56,723 nucleotides of DNA, from contig JAJYXU010000114.1 in assembly GCA_021801605.1 (NCBI GenBank), forward strand, positions 1-56,723. Direction: 5' to 3'. Below, in pieces: positions 36,879-46,192 of this stretch. The stretch's first letter is position 1, and each line of letters opens with the position of its first letter. Source of the DNA: Bacteroidota bacterium. Lineage in GTDB: Bacteria > Bacteroidota > Ignavibacteria > Ignavibacteriales > Melioribacteraceae. The notes beneath the pieces were generated by a model. The model searched no databases and was not told the origin of the DNA. It saw only the letters and a program-made list of their open reading frames with translations. The position numbers were made by a program, and so were the translations under genes.

Positions 36879-37619
36879 ATGAAAAAGAATCTTAAATACA
36901 AACGAATACTTTTAAAACTTAGCGGTGAATCTCTTGCCGGTGAAAATGATTTCGGAATCAATCCCAAAATTTTAGATTTCTTTTCGGATGAAATTAAAAA
37001 GGTTCATGATCTTGGCGTTCAAGTTGGAATCGTAATCGGCGGAGGAAATATCTACCGCGGATTAAATTCAAACGGGCAAGCTATAGACCGTGTTACGGGC
37101 GATCAGATGGGAATGCTTGCAACAATAATTAATTCCCTCGCTCTTCAAAGTGCTTGCGAAAGCAAAGGTATGTTCACAAGATTAATGACTGCGATTAGCA
37201 TGGAAGCTATTGCCGAACCTTACATTCGCAGAAGAGCAATCCGCCATCTGGAAAAAGGTAGAGTTGTAATATTCGGCGCAGGAACCGGACATCCTTATTT
37301 TAGTACCGATACTGCGGCGTCTTTGCGCGCAGTAGAAATTGAAGCCGATGCAATATTTAAAGGAACTCGTGTTGACGGCGTATTTGATTCGGATCCGGAA
37401 AAAAATCCCGGTGCGGCTCTATTTGAAGAAATTTCTTATCTGGATGTAATGCAAAAGAATCTCCGGGTTATGGATTTAACTGCAATCAGTCTTTGTAAAG
37501 AAAATAATCTTCCAATTATTGTTTTCAATATGGATAAACCGGATAATCTTTTAAAGGTAATCACCGGAGAAAATATCGGCACTTCGGTCAGAAATATTGT
37601 TCAACCAAATAAAAAATGA
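36879..37619 (+). CDS. pyrH: Uridylate kinase
   Basis: A 246-aa UMP kinase of the amino-acid kinase family, making UDP for pyrimidine nucleotide synthesis. It has KLSGESLAG at the ATP site, [24 protein letters not shown] and [14 protein letters not shown], all diagnostic. A GGAGCG motif precedes the ATG. It lies after the tsf terminator, 21 nt upstream of frr, the usual pyrH-frr neighbourhood. Confidence 0.96.
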   Translation: MKKNLKYKRILLKLSGESLAGENDFGINPKILDFFSDEIKKVHDLGVQVGIVIGGGNIYRGLNSNGQAIDRVTGDQMGMLATIINSLALQSACESKGMFTRLMTAISMEAIAEPYIRRRAIRHLEKGRVVIFGAGTGHPYFSTDTAASLRAVEIEADAIFKGTRVDGVFDSDPEKNPGAALFEEISYLDVMQKNLRVMDLTAISLCKENNLPIIVFNMDKPDNLLKVITGENIGTSVRNIVQPNKK

Positions 37620-37640
37620 AATAAAAATTTAGAGGATTCT

Positions 37641-38201
37641 ATGATTAATCATCCACAAATTAAAGATGCCCGGCATAGAATGGATAAAAGTGTTGAGGCA
37701 TTTAGAGCGGAAATTTCTAAGATAAGAACTGGCAAAGCCACTACTGCTCTACTCGATGGAATAAAAGTAGATTATTACGGCACTATGAGTCCGCTCAATC
37801 AAGTTGGCAATGTTACCGTTCTTGATGTTCATACTATTGCAATTACGCCGTGGGATAAAAGTATGGTGCAGGCAATAGATAAAGCAATTCTTGCATCCGA
37901 TCTTGGTCTAAATCCCATCAGCGACGGAACGAACATAAAAATTCCTATTCCGGCATTAACGGAAGAACGAAGAAAAGATCTTGTTAAGTTAGTAAAGAAG
38001 TTCGGCGAGGAAGCAAAAGTTGCCTTAAGAAATGTTCGGCGCGATGCTAATGATCATCTTAAGAAATTGGAAAAAGAAAAAAGTATGACTGAAGATGAAT
38101 TGAAAGAAGCCGAAAAGGAAACACAAAAATTGACGGATGAACACATTTCTAAAATTGACGAGATCATCAAACACAAAGAAAAAGAAATTATGGAAGTGTA
38201 G
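37641..38201 (+). CDS. frr: Ribosome recycling factor
   Basis: A 186-aa factor that splits the post-termination ribosome with EF-G. Three-helix bundle features are clear: KTGKATTALLDGIKVDYYG-type loop (SKIRTGKATTALLDGI), PLNQVGNVTVLD, PWDKSMVQAIDKAILASDLGLNP, RRKDLVKLVKKFGEEAKVALRNVRRDAND. Ends in a Lys/Glu helix. It forms an operon with pyrH, and a hairpin terminator follows. Confidence 0.96.
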   Translation: MINHPQIKDARHRMDKSVEAFRAEISKIRTGKATTALLDGIKVDYYGTMSPLNQVGNVTVLDVHTIAITPWDKSMVQAIDKAILASDLGLNPISDGTNIKIPIPALTEERRKDLVKLVKKFGEEAKVALRNVRRDANDHLKKLEKEKSMTEDELKEAEKETQKLTDEHISKIDEIIKHKEKEIMEV

Positions 38202-38239
38202 ATAGCCGTTAGCAATCAGCTTTTAGTATAGTAATTCAG

Positions 38240-38266
38240 AACCCCAGTATATGTTGGGGTTTTTTA
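38240..38266 (+). terminator. Rho-independent terminator after frr
   Basis: AACCCCA (38240-38246) pairs with TGGGGTT (38255-38261) around an 8-nt loop and is followed by a T-run. It closes the pyrH-frr unit. Confidence 0.8.
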
Positions 38267-38391
38267 TTTTCTTCAATCGGAAGGTGGTTTTACTTGTTTT
38301 TTGTTTCCTAATAAATCCATAATTTTTGAAAGACAATAAATCTTCATTGCCCAGACGATTCATTTATAATATCTAAACAAGGAATAATGAT

Positions 38392-40644
38392 ATGAGTAAC
38401 AACAAAGAAGAAGCTCTGCGTTATCATAGTGAAGGAAGGAAAGGTAAGATTGAAGTTATTCCTACCAAACCTTGTTTTACAGCGCACGAGCTAGCGCTTG
38501 CTTATACGCCGGGTGTAGCTGAACCGTGTAGAGAAATTGAAAAAAACGATGACGATGTTTACAAGTACACGGCAAAGGGAAATTTAGTTGCTGTAGTTTC
38601 AAATGGAACCGCCGTTCTTGGATTAGGGGATATTGGTCCTCATGCTGGAAAACCTGTTATGGAGGGAAAGGGCGTGTTGTTCAAAAGATTTGCCGATATT
38701 GATGTTTTTGACATCGAGCTGAAAACACATGATCCTAAAGAAGTAATTCGTACCGTTCAACTTCTTGAACCGACATTTGGCGGAATCAATTTGGAAGATA
38801 TCAAAGCTCCGGAATGTTTTGAAATTGAAGAAGAACTTAAAAAAACTATGAACATTCCTGTGTTTCATGATGACCAGCATGGAACAGCTATCATTTCTTG
38901 TGCGGCATTAATTAATGCTGTTGAAATAGCCGGTAAAAAATTAGACAAAGTACATCTTGTTGTGAACGGTGCCGGTGCCGCAGCTATTTCTTGTTGTAAA
39001 TTATATGTTGCTGCGGGTGTGAAAAGAGAAAACATTTCAATGTTTGACACAAAAGGGCACGTTCACAAAAAAAGAACCGATCTAAATAAATACAAAGAAT
39101 TATTTGCACAAGAGAATCAGTATTCAGACTTAGCCGACGGAATGAAAGGAGCAGATGTATTCGTTGGATTATCGAAAGGGAATGTTGTTTCTAAAGAGAT
39201 GGTGAAATCAATGGCAAAGAATCCGATTGTCTTTGCAATGGCTAATCCGGATCCTGAAATAAAATATGAAGATGCAATTGATGCTCGCAAAGATATTATT
39301 ATGGCAACAGGCAGAAGCGATTATCCAAATCAAGTTAATAACGTTTTAGGATTTCCTTTTATCTTCCGCGGTGCTCTTGATGTACGTGCTTCTCAGATCA
39401 ACGAAGAGATGAAGATGGCGGCAACACGTGCTCTTGCCCAGCTTGCCAGAGAAAAAGTTCCCGAAGTTGTACTCAACGCTTACGGTGGAAAAGAATTTTC
39501 GTTTGGTCCCGAATATATTATTCCGAAGCCGTTCGATCCGAGAGTACTCTGGACTGTTGCCCCTGCTGTTGCAAGAGCAGCAATGGAAACTAAGGTTGCA
39601 AAAAATCCAATTACAGATTGGGAAGCATACAAAGTTGAATTGCAGGAACGTCTCGGTTTTTCTACAGAGATTGCCCGTGTGATGGTTCATAAAGCTCAAC
39701 AGAATCCAAAGAAAGTTGTTTACCCGGAAGGCGAAGAAGAAAAAATTATACGCGCTGCCAATACTTGTTACGATGATAATATTGCTAAGCCAATACTCCT
39801 GGGCAACGAACAAGTTATCAAAACAAGAATAGTTGATTTAGGATTTGATCTTAACAAATTCGAAATTATCGATCCGGTAACAACAACTAAAGGAATTACC
39901 TATGAAGAAGAATTCTATACAAGACGGCAGAGAAAGGGAGTTACTCCGCGCGATGTAAAACTATTAATGCGCGATCCAAATTATTTTGCCGCTATGATGG
40001 TTGAAAAGGGAGATGCTCATGCAATGGTTGGAGGTTTAACTCAGCATTACCCTCAAACAATTAGACCTGCACTTCAATGTATCGGTGTTAAAGAAGGTTT
40101 AAAAATTGTATCAGGAATGTATATCGTCATCATAAAACGTAAAATATTTTTCTTTGCAGATTGTACTGTAAATGTTGATCCGACAGCAGATCAGCTTGCA
40201 GAGATAACAATCAGTGCGGCAGAAGCGGTTAAAGAATTCGACATCGTTCCTAAGATTGCAATGTTGTCATTCAGCAACTTTGGAAGTGCGCCGTATCCTC
40301 AATCAATTAAAGTTGCCGATGCCGTAAAACTTGTTAAACAAAGAAGACCGGATTTAATGGTAGATGGTGAAATGCAGGCAGATACTGCAGTGGTTGCAGA
40401 AAAAATTGAAAAGGAATATCCGTTCTCTTCATTAAGCGGCAGTGCAAATGTTTTAATCTTTCCAACACTTGAAGCCGGAAATATTGCATACAAACTTTTG
40501 CAAAGACTAACAGATGCAACTGTAATCGGTCCAATACTGATGGGAATGAAGAAGCCTGTCCATATAATTCAAAGAGGTGATACCGTAAACGACATCATTA
40601 ACATGACAGCTATTGCTGTTGTGGGCGCTAAAGATCATAAATAG
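38392..40644 (+). CDS. maeB: NADP-dependent malic enzyme with C-terminal phosphotransacetylase-like domain
   Basis: A 750-aa fusion. The N-terminal half (to about 430) is a malic enzyme: [37 protein letters not shown] for NADP binding, and [28 protein letters not shown]. The C-terminal half (about 440-750) resembles phosphate acetyl/butyryltransferase ([55 protein letters not shown]) and in homologues is regulatory rather than catalytic. The enzyme decarboxylates malate to pyruvate. It has a short AAGGA ribosome-binding sequence; it is monocistronic and followed by a repeat element. Confidence 0.93.
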   Translation: MSNNKEEALRYHSEGRKGKIEVIPTKPCFTAHELALAYTPGVAEPCREIEKNDDDVYKYTAKGNLVAVVSNGTAVLGLGDIGPHAGKPVMEGKGVLFKRFADIDVFDIELKTHDPKEVIRTVQLLEPTFGGINLEDIKAPECFEIEEELKKTMNIPVFHDDQHGTAIISCAALINAVEIAGKKLDKVHLVVNGAGAAAISCCKLYVAAGVKRENISMFDTKGHVHKKRTDLNKYKELFAQENQYSDLADGMKGADVFVGLSKGNVVSKEMVKSMAKNPIVFAMANPDPEIKYEDAIDARKDIIMATGRSDYPNQVNNVLGFPFIFRGALDVRASQINEEMKMAATRALAQLAREKVPEVVLNAYGGKEFSFGPEYIIPKPFDPRVLWTVAPAVARAAMETKVAKNPITDWEAYKVELQERLGFSTEIARVMVHKAQQNPKKVVYPEGEEEKIIRAANTCYDDNIAKPILLGNEQVIKTRIVDLGFDLNKFEIIDPVTTTKGITYEEEFYTRRQRKGVTPRDVKLLMRDPNYFAAMMVEKGDAHAMVGGLTQHYPQTIRPALQCIGVKEGLKIVSGMYIVIIKRKIFFFADCTVNVDPTADQLAEITISAAEAVKEFDIVPKIAMLSFSNFGSAPYPQSIKVADAVKLVKQRRPDLMVDGEMQADTAVVAEKIEKEYPFSSLSGSANVLIFPTLEAGNIAYKLLQRLTDATVIGPILMGMKKPVHIIQRGDTVNDIINMTAIAVVGAKDHK

Positions 40645-40654
40645 ATATGAATTC

Positions 40655-40771
40655 AGGGCTGTTCCAAAAGTATCATCTGTATGTAGAACGAACTTTAGTT
40701 CGTTAAAGATGCTCTGTAAGCGAAATGAATTTCGCTCTACAATTTGCCGTTTTTACTTTTTAGACAGCCCT
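40655..40771. repeat. Inverted-repeat (MITE-like) element, short copy
   Basis: AGGGCTGTTCCAAAAGTA (40655-40672) is complementary to TACTTTTTAGACAGCCCT (40754-40771) at 15 of 18 positions. The 80-base interior has GTAGAACGAACTTTAGTTCGTTAAA and AAGCGAAATGAATTTCGCT palindromes, shared with the copy at 30197. No gene is present in 40772-40876. Confidence 0.75.
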
Positions 40772-40876
40772 AAATTATAATAAGTTTTTTCAATTCACCT
40801 TTCTATTTAACCTACCTCTCGTTTATATTTCGGATAGATATTTTTATCTTAGCCACATATTACCGGCAAGATTATA

Positions 40877-41503
40877 GTGTTAAAAAATATTTTATATATC
40901 TCTGGAAGTATGATCCTTTTTTTTGCGGGATTAATTCTTTATGGAGTAATTCTCAATTTGCGGGAGGTTACTCTTCAAGATGCGCTATTAGAAAAAGGGT
41001 TATCAAAACTGAACGATGTTCGTTTGGTGGTTGATAGAAAAAATTACAGAATTGAATTATACTCGGAAAAAATTTTGGTCAAAACATATAAGGCAGTATT
41101 CGGCAAAAATTCAAGCACACTAAAAACTTCTGCAACCGATAATGTTACGCCAATAGGCGAGTATAAAATTTGTGCGATAGATACGTGGTCAAATTATCAT
41201 AAATTTTTACACCTTAATTATCCAAACGAACGCGATGCGGCAGAAGCATTCAAACAAAAATATATTCTTACAGATGAGTTAAGTGTAATTTTACTTTCAG
41301 TTAAAAATAACGAATGCCCGCCAAAAGAGACTAAACTCGGTTCCGATGTTGGCATTCACGGAATTGGAAAGTATAACGCAATATTCAAAAATCTGCCCTT
41401 CTCGTTTAATTGGACTAACGGTTCAATAGCCGTAAGCAATGAAAACATTGATGAATTATATTCGGTAATCAAAATCGGAACGCCGGTTAAAATAACTTAT
41501 TAG
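40877..41503 (+). CDS. L,D-transpeptidase (YkuD)-like protein lacking the catalytic cysteine
   Basis: A 208-aa membrane-anchored protein: an N-terminal TM helix (about 4-24) leads to a YkuD-type domain. The fold is visible in DVRLVVDRKNYRIELYSEKILVKTYKAVFGK, TPIGEYKIC and the C-terminal NIDELYSVIKIGTPVKITY. The active site should read HG...(about 20)...GC; here H161 (GIHGIG) is present, but the nucleophile position reads NWTNGSIAVSN, with S183 where homologues have Cys. A GTG start is used. It may be inactive, or a serine variant. It is 12 nt upstream of the Omp85 gene, in the same operon. Confidence 0.75.
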   Translation: MLKNILYISGSMILFFAGLILYGVILNLREVTLQDALLEKGLSKLNDVRLVVDRKNYRIELYSEKILVKTYKAVFGKNSSTLKTSATDNVTPIGEYKICAIDTWSNYHKFLHLNYPNERDAAEAFKQKYILTDELSVILLSVKNNECPPKETKLGSDVGIHGIGKYNAIFKNLPFSFNWTNGSIAVSNENIDELYSVIKIGTPVKITY

Positions 41504-41515
41504 CGGATTGGTCTA

Positions 41516-43639
41516 TTGAAAAGCAAATATTGGTTTATAATACTTTTTCTTTTTTCAATTGCTCTTTTTGCACAAGCGAATAAAAAATTTGAGCTTTCCA
41601 AGATACTATTCATAGGAAATGATGCTTTTTCTTCTTCAGTCTTAAGTCCTATCATTCTATCTAAAGAATCACCTAACTGGCTTTCTCAATTTGTTAATAA
41701 ATTTTCCAGTATTGGCGGTAAAGCTATTTATTTTGATTCTCTAACTATTCCTAATGATTTAAATGCCTTGAAAGGGTTTTACCAATCAAAAGGATATTTC
41801 AAAGCTAGAATTAAATCTCATTACAATCTGGATACTTCTAACAACAGTGCATCTTTGACATATACAATTACCGAATCACAGCCTGCGCATTTCAGATCAT
41901 TTGCTCTTAAGGGTTTGGAATGGATTGCACCGGAATTCCAGAAGACACTTGGAGATTACGCTCATATTGATACTACAACAATTTACGAAGATGCAATAGT
42001 TGATGAAAAGAAAAATTACATTACAACTTTTTTACGCGATCACGGATACATGCTGGTAAAAACAGATCGTCCAAAAGTTGTTATTGATACGATGAAAAAT
42101 TATGTGGATGTTGAATTGCAATTTGAAACCGGGATGAGGTATAAAATTAGCGACATTAAGACTCAACGTTCAGGTAAAGGTGCAAATCTGGTTGATGATG
42201 ATTTATTGAAAGAAATAGTCGGTATTAAAATTGGAAACTGGTACAGCAATTATGATAATCAAAGAGGTATTGTTCGTCTCTTCAGAACAAACTTATTTAC
42301 ATCAGCATCTGTTAATGGTATTATAGCCGATACAAACGGAATAAATGTCCCTCTCAATATTACCGCAGAGATCGGATTAATGCATGAGTTTTCGCCTGAA
42401 GTAATTGTTAACAATGAAGACAACACTTTTAATCTTGGTTTGGGATTAAGCCTAATCAAAAAAAATTTTTTTGGAGGTGCTCGTAAAATTACATTCGGAA
42501 CCTCAATTGCAGCACAAAACATTTCCGAATTCTTAAAACATCCTTCATTCGCCGATTCAACTTTTTACGGTTACGCAGATGCACGCGTTGCAATTGAACA
42601 GCCGTTTCTTTTTGGGGCACCGATCAATACAAAATTTGAAGTTTATCTGACAACTCAAAAAAGAAAAAATGAATACAATTCTACTCTATACGGCGGTAAG
42701 CTGAGTTTTGATTTTGAGTTACCGCAATTTGCTTATTTCAATTCTTTCAATGCATATTTTAATATTGAACGTGCCGAATATTCTTACAAGCCCGATTATC
42801 TGATTCGTCTGATGAGTACATCGTATCAGTATCAGGGTTATCCCAAAAGTATAGCGGATTCTTTGGCAATATTAAAGTTACATAATACTTTGGGCGGTAA
42901 ATTGATATCCGCAAATACTAATGCAGTAATCGGCGCCAATATTGGTGCAAATAAAACAAACGATTTGTTCTTTCCAACAAGAGGTTATGCCATTTCATTC
43001 TTGTTAGAAGATGGTAACTCAATTCCATACCTCTTTAGCAGAATATCAAATTCAGAATTTAATAGACCGTTGTTTTTCAAAACGGTTCTTACTACATCAT
43101 TCTATCTTCCGGTTTACGATTCAAAGGTTAACTCGCTTGGAATGAAATTTAAGGTTGGACAAATCTTTACATATCTAGGCAACAAAGCCAACATTTCTTT
43201 GAACCAAAGATTATATGCCGGCGGCAGCAATTCTGTGCGCGGCTGGGCTACACGTCAGCTCGTTCCTAAAAATGAAGAGTTCAATCTTAATGAAAACCTT
43301 ACACAAGAAGCTATAGAAGCAATTCTTGTTAGAGGTGCGGCGACTGGCGGTTTTTTCCTTTTTGAAGGTTCAATTGAAACACGCAACCGTTTATTCGGTC
43401 GTTTTGGATCGGCTGTTTTTGTTGATTACGGCAATACATGGAATTCGTCAAAAGAACTTCGGTTTGATGGAATAGCTGTTGCGGCAGGTTTCGGTCTTCG
43501 ATATTATTCCGATTTCGCACCGTTCAGAATTGATTTTGGTCTAAAAGTATATGATCCAAACGACCGCCGTCCAATCTCTCAAAAACAGTTTTGGAAAGAT
43601 GTTTTGCAGTTCCATATTGGTATCGGTGAAGCATTCTGA
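41516..43639 (+). CDS. Omp85/BamA-TamA family outer membrane protein
   Basis: A 707-aa protein starting at TTG with a signal peptide (IILFLFSIALFAQA). About 250 residues of POTRA-like domains follow (FELSKILFIGNDAFSSSVLSP, LKGFYQSKGYFKARI, GLEWIAPEFQKTLGD), then a C-terminal beta-barrel of about 400 residues. The barrel shows the L6-type motif RLYAGGSNSVRGWATRQL near 568-585 and ends RIDFGLKVYD..., F as the last residue. It inserts or exports proteins at the outer membrane; whether it is BamA or a paralogue (TamA-like) is not decided, but the short POTRA part suggests TamA or a surface-protein paralogue. It follows the YkuD-like gene by 12 nt. Confidence 0.85.
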   Translation: MKSKYWFIILFLFSIALFAQANKKFELSKILFIGNDAFSSSVLSPIILSKESPNWLSQFVNKFSSIGGKAIYFDSLTIPNDLNALKGFYQSKGYFKARIKSHYNLDTSNNSASLTYTITESQPAHFRSFALKGLEWIAPEFQKTLGDYAHIDTTTIYEDAIVDEKKNYITTFLRDHGYMLVKTDRPKVVIDTMKNYVDVELQFETGMRYKISDIKTQRSGKGANLVDDDLLKEIVGIKIGNWYSNYDNQRGIVRLFRTNLFTSASVNGIIADTNGINVPLNITAEIGLMHEFSPEVIVNNEDNTFNLGLGLSLIKKNFFGGARKITFGTSIAAQNISEFLKHPSFADSTFYGYADARVAIEQPFLFGAPINTKFEVYLTTQKRKNEYNSTLYGGKLSFDFELPQFAYFNSFNAYFNIERAEYSYKPDYLIRLMSTSYQYQGYPKSIADSLAILKLHNTLGGKLISANTNAVIGANIGANKTNDLFFPTRGYAISFLLEDGNSIPYLFSRISNSEFNRPLFFKTVLTTSFYLPVYDSKVNSLGMKFKVGQIFTYLGNKANISLNQRLYAGGSNSVRGWATRQLVPKNEEFNLNENLTQEAIEAILVRGAATGGFFLFEGSIETRNRLFGRFGSAVFVDYGNTWNSSKELRFDGIAVAAGFGLRYYSDFAPFRIDFGLKVYDPNDRRPISQKQFWKDVLQFHIGIGEAF

Positions 43640-43652
43640 TTGTATTTAACGG

Positions 43653-43677
43653 AAAAACGGTCTTATCGACTGTTTTT
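43653..43677 (+). terminator. Terminator hairpin after the Omp85 gene
   Basis: AAAAACGGTC (43653-43662) pairs with GACTGTTTTT (43668-43677), one G-T pair, loop TTATC, ending in a T-rich stretch. Confidence 0.6.
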
Positions 43678-43730
43678 GTTTACCATCCCATTTTTCCATA
43701 AATTTGCCATCACTTTTTTAAGGGATACTA

Positions 43731-44606
43731 ATGATTTCAAGTATGACCGGATACGGTAAGGGAATTGTTCAGAAAAACGATATTACTATTGAAGCGGAAA
43801 TTAAAAGTCTGAATAGCCGTTATCTGGATCTTTCGCTCCGTGTGCCAAAATTTTTGATGAACAAAGAATTTGAAGTCCGCGAAAAAGTTAAAAGTAGAAT
43901 TAAACGCGGGAAAGTATATCTCAATGTTACAGTCCGTAAAGGCGATTTTGAAGAAAAATTTAATGAGATTGATCCTGCTGCAGTAAAATTTGCGGTTAGC
44001 TTGCTAAAGGAAATCAAGAAGTCTGCAAAGATCACCGAAAAACTTAGACTTAGCGATTTGATGCTCTTTCAAAATATGTTGTTCAAGGACGATAACGAAC
44101 AGGCAAGCGAAGAATTTGGTTTAGTGGCTGAAGCCATTGATAACGCCATTGATAATCTAAATACAATGCGTGAAGCGGAAGGACGCGAACTCGAAAAAGA
44201 TTTACATAAGAGAGTTCTGATAATTGAAGATGCGCTTAATAAGATTGAGAATACCTCCGATGAAAGCGTTAAATCCTATTTTGAAAAGATAAAAGAAAAA
44301 GCTAAACAATTGGTCGCTGATCTATCTAACAACCACGACCGTCTTAACATGGAACTTGCTCTGATTGCTGAACGCGCTGACGTTACAGAAGAATGTGTTA
44401 GGTTGCGAAGCCATATCAAAATGTTTATTGATACTATTGCAAAATCAGACGATGCGGGAAGAAAATTAAATTTCATCGTTCAAGAAATGAACCGTGAGGC
44501 AAATACAATTAACAGCAAATCGGTTTCATCCGAAATTTCTCACAGCGGAATTTCAATTAAAGAAGAGATAGAAAAAATCCGGGAACAAATTCAGAACATT
44601 GAGTAA
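43731..44606 (+). CDS. YicC family endoribonuclease
   Basis: A 291-aa protein with the family N-terminus MISSMTGYGKG and the LNSRYLDLSLRVP motif, a middle helical region, and the C-terminal EMNREANTINSKS...KEEIEKIREQIQNIE typical of YicC (DUF1732). The IAERADVTEECVRLRSHI region is a conserved block. Recent work shows YicC proteins to be RNases; in several bacteria they act on small RNAs. It is followed by gmk (4 nt) and rpoZ (6 nt), a conserved cluster. Confidence 0.92.
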   Translation: MISSMTGYGKGIVQKNDITIEAEIKSLNSRYLDLSLRVPKFLMNKEFEVREKVKSRIKRGKVYLNVTVRKGDFEEKFNEIDPAAVKFAVSLLKEIKKSAKITEKLRLSDLMLFQNMLFKDDNEQASEEFGLVAEAIDNAIDNLNTMREAEGRELEKDLHKRVLIIEDALNKIENTSDESVKSYFEKIKEKAKQLVADLSNNHDRLNMELALIAERADVTEECVRLRSHIKMFIDTIAKSDDAGRKLNFIVQEMNREANTINSKSVSSEISHSGISIKEEIEKIREQIQNIE

Positions 44607-44609
44607 AGC

Positions 44610-45182
44610 GTGGCAAATCATAAAGCAAAACTATTCGTATTTTCTGCGCCCAGCGGTTCCGGTAAAACTACCATTGTCCGCGATGTGCTGAAAAATTTTC
44701 CCGATTTTGTTTTTTCGATCTCGGCAACAACAAGAAAGAAGAGATCGAATGAAAAAAACGGAATTGATTACTTCTTTATAAATGAAGAAGAATTTAAACA
44801 GAAGATTGATGCCGGTGAATTTGTTGAGTGGGAAAAATTCTACGATTATTATTACGGCACGTTGAAAAGTTTTGTTGACGGGATGTTGGCTAAAGGCATT
44901 TCAACCGTATATGAAGTTGATGTTAAAGGCGCGCTTAGAATCAAGAAAAAATATTCTAATTCCGTTTTGATTTTTATCGCACCGCCAAGCATTGAAGAGT
45001 TGAAAGAAAGATTGATAAACCGCAAAACTGAAACCGACGATGATTTGAATAAAAGAATTGAACGCGCTGAGATGGAATTGAGTTTCAAAGATCAATTCGA
45101 TTATGTAGTTTCCAATATTAATTTAGCAAATGCAAAAACGGAAGTAAAAAGAATTATAGAAAGAGAAATAACAAAGGAGTAA
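44610..45182 (+). CDS. gmk: Guanylate kinase
   Basis: A 190-aa enzyme phosphorylating GMP to GDP. The P-loop SAPSGSGKTT occupies about 12-21, and the GMP-binding TTRKKRSNEKNGIDYFF and EFVEWEKFYDYYYGT motifs follow. It uses a GTG start and begins 4 nt after yicC, while rpoZ follows 6 nt later. The yicC-gmk-rpoZ order is conserved in many bacteria. Confidence 0.96.
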   Translation: MANHKAKLFVFSAPSGSGKTTIVRDVLKNFPDFVFSISATTRKKRSNEKNGIDYFFINEEEFKQKIDAGEFVEWEKFYDYYYGTLKSFVDGMLAKGISTVYEVDVKGALRIKKKYSNSVLIFIAPPSIEELKERLINRKTETDDDLNKRIERAEMELSFKDQFDYVVSNINLANAKTEVKRIIEREITKE

Positions 45183-45187
45183 ACATC

Positions 45188-45481
45188 ATGGCAATTAAAC
45201 CAATTAATTTGACGAAGATAAAAGCAAGTATTCCGAATCTTTATGAAGCTGTTATCGTTGCTGCAAGACGGGCACGTAAAATTAACGACGATAATAAAAC
45301 TGAATTCAATTCATTGCTGAGTACAATGACTACCGGGCATGAAGATGAATTCGAAGAGAGAGAAAATCCGGAACAAATGAAACTTTCTCTTGATTTTGAA
45401 AAGAGAGAAAAAGCGCATATTCAATCGCTAAAAGAGTTAGTTGATAACAAAATTGAATATAGATACAAAGACGTAAAGTAA
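45188..45481 (+). CDS. rpoZ: RNA polymerase omega subunit
   Basis: A 97-aa protein. The motif LYEAVIVAARRARKIN (about 18-33) is the conserved core of omega, followed by an acidic and charged C-terminus. It helps assemble RNA polymerase. It has a clear AAGGAG ribosome-binding site and lies directly after gmk. A hairpin terminator follows its stop. Confidence 0.92.
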   Translation: MAIKPINLTKIKASIPNLYEAVIVAARRARKINDDNKTEFNSLLSTMTTGHEDEFEERENPEQMKLSLDFEKREKAHIQSLKELVDNKIEYRYKDVK

Positions 45482-45501
45482 CCTGCGAAGTTTTTTCGGA
45501 G

Positions 45502-45534
45502 GCGGAGACACTGAAAGGCATCTCCGCTTTTTTT
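45502..45534 (+). terminator. Rho-independent terminator after rpoZ
   Basis: GCGGAGA (45502-45508) pairs with TCTCCGC (45521-45527), loop of 12 nt, followed by a run of T. Confidence 0.8.
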
Positions 45535-45572
45535 ATTTCCTTCCTAATCTTCTATCTCACCATGAAATCATC

Positions 45573-45621
45573 TTTATAAAATCTTTACACAGTTAAACAA
45601 TCATTTTACAGCCGCTTTATA
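45573..45621 (+). promoter_or_regulatory. Candidate KdpE operator region
   Basis: TTTATA-N5-TTTACA at 45573-45589 is identical in layout to the E. coli KdpE site as I recall it (TTTATA-N5-TTTACA). A second arrangement, TTTACA-N5-TTTATA, lies at 45605-45621, about three helical turns away. Both are upstream of the 96-aa gene rather than directly ahead of kdpF. A -10/-35 pair is not obvious. Confidence 0.35.
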
Positions 45622-45689
45622 AATCAAAATTTATCTTTGTCACGAGTTTTAGAGAAGATAAACATGATCTAACATTTGGAAATTATTTT

Positions 45690-45980
45690 GTGAAAGATAG
45701 ATTAATAGTCAGATTGGAAAATTCTTTCGTCAAAGCAAAGTCAAAGTTAATATTGACTGTTTATGCTGTGTGGGTTGTAATTTCAGTAATACTTGCAGTT
45801 TTACATTCCCATAAGTATGCAACTTACTTTGCCGATCTACCCGACAACTTGAAAAATATATCACCATTCGTTCTTTCGCTTGGATATCTAGTTCTATTTA
45901 TTCCAGCAATTGCAGTTATAATTATTTTAATATTCTATTTATTCTTTAATATTCTAAAAAATGTGTGGTCTAAACAATAA
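45690..45980 (+). CDS. Small two-TM membrane protein upstream of kdp
   Basis: A 96-aa protein with no family I recognise. It starts at GTG with a weak GGA upstream. A short basic N-terminus (MKDRLIVRLENSFVKAKSK) precedes helix 1 (about 20-40), then a short hydrophilic loop LHSHKYATYFADLPDNLKN, and helix 2 (about 61-90) with a basic end. It ends about 100 nt before kdpF and on the same strand. If the operator-like sequence at 45573 is real, it belongs to the Kdp regulon and may be an accessory or regulatory subunit. That role is inference. Confidence 0.6.
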   Translation: MKDRLIVRLENSFVKAKSKLILTVYAVWVVISVILAVLHSHKYATYFADLPDNLKNISPFVLSLGYLVLFIPAIAVIIILIFYLFFNILKNVWSKQ

Positions 45981-46080
45981 TCGGACTCACAGCCAAAACT
46001 TAAATTCATCTTATAAGTGCATTGTATGGCATATTTAATTTATAAGACAAGAAAATTCCGATACAAACTCAGAGGAAAAA

Positions 46081-46176
46081 ATGGAAAGTCCTTTAGAAAT
46101 AATAATCTCTCTTATAATTTCATTCGTAATTTTAGTGTATCTCATTTACACGTTAATTAAACCGGAAAAATTTTAA
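46081..46176 (+). CDS. kdpF: KdpF, small subunit of the K+-transporting ATPase
   Basis: A 31-aa single-helix peptide: MESPLEIIISLIISFVILVY followed by LIYTLIKPEKF. The end LI.PEKF matches KdpF (E. coli ends LLRPERF). AGAGGAAAAA provides the ribosome-binding site and kdpA starts 16 nt after the stop. KdpF stabilises the KdpFABC complex in the inner membrane. It is short enough to be missed by automatic gene finders. Confidence 0.88.
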   Translation: MESPLEIIISLIISFVILVYLIYTLIKPEKF

Positions 46177-46192
46177 TTGCTTAGGTCATATT

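Noticed and set aside
46009-46046. Direct TTATAAG repeats (46011 and 46040) as the main KdpE site before kdpF
   Set aside because: They lack the TTTATA-N5-TTTACA layout; kept only as AT-rich promoter background.
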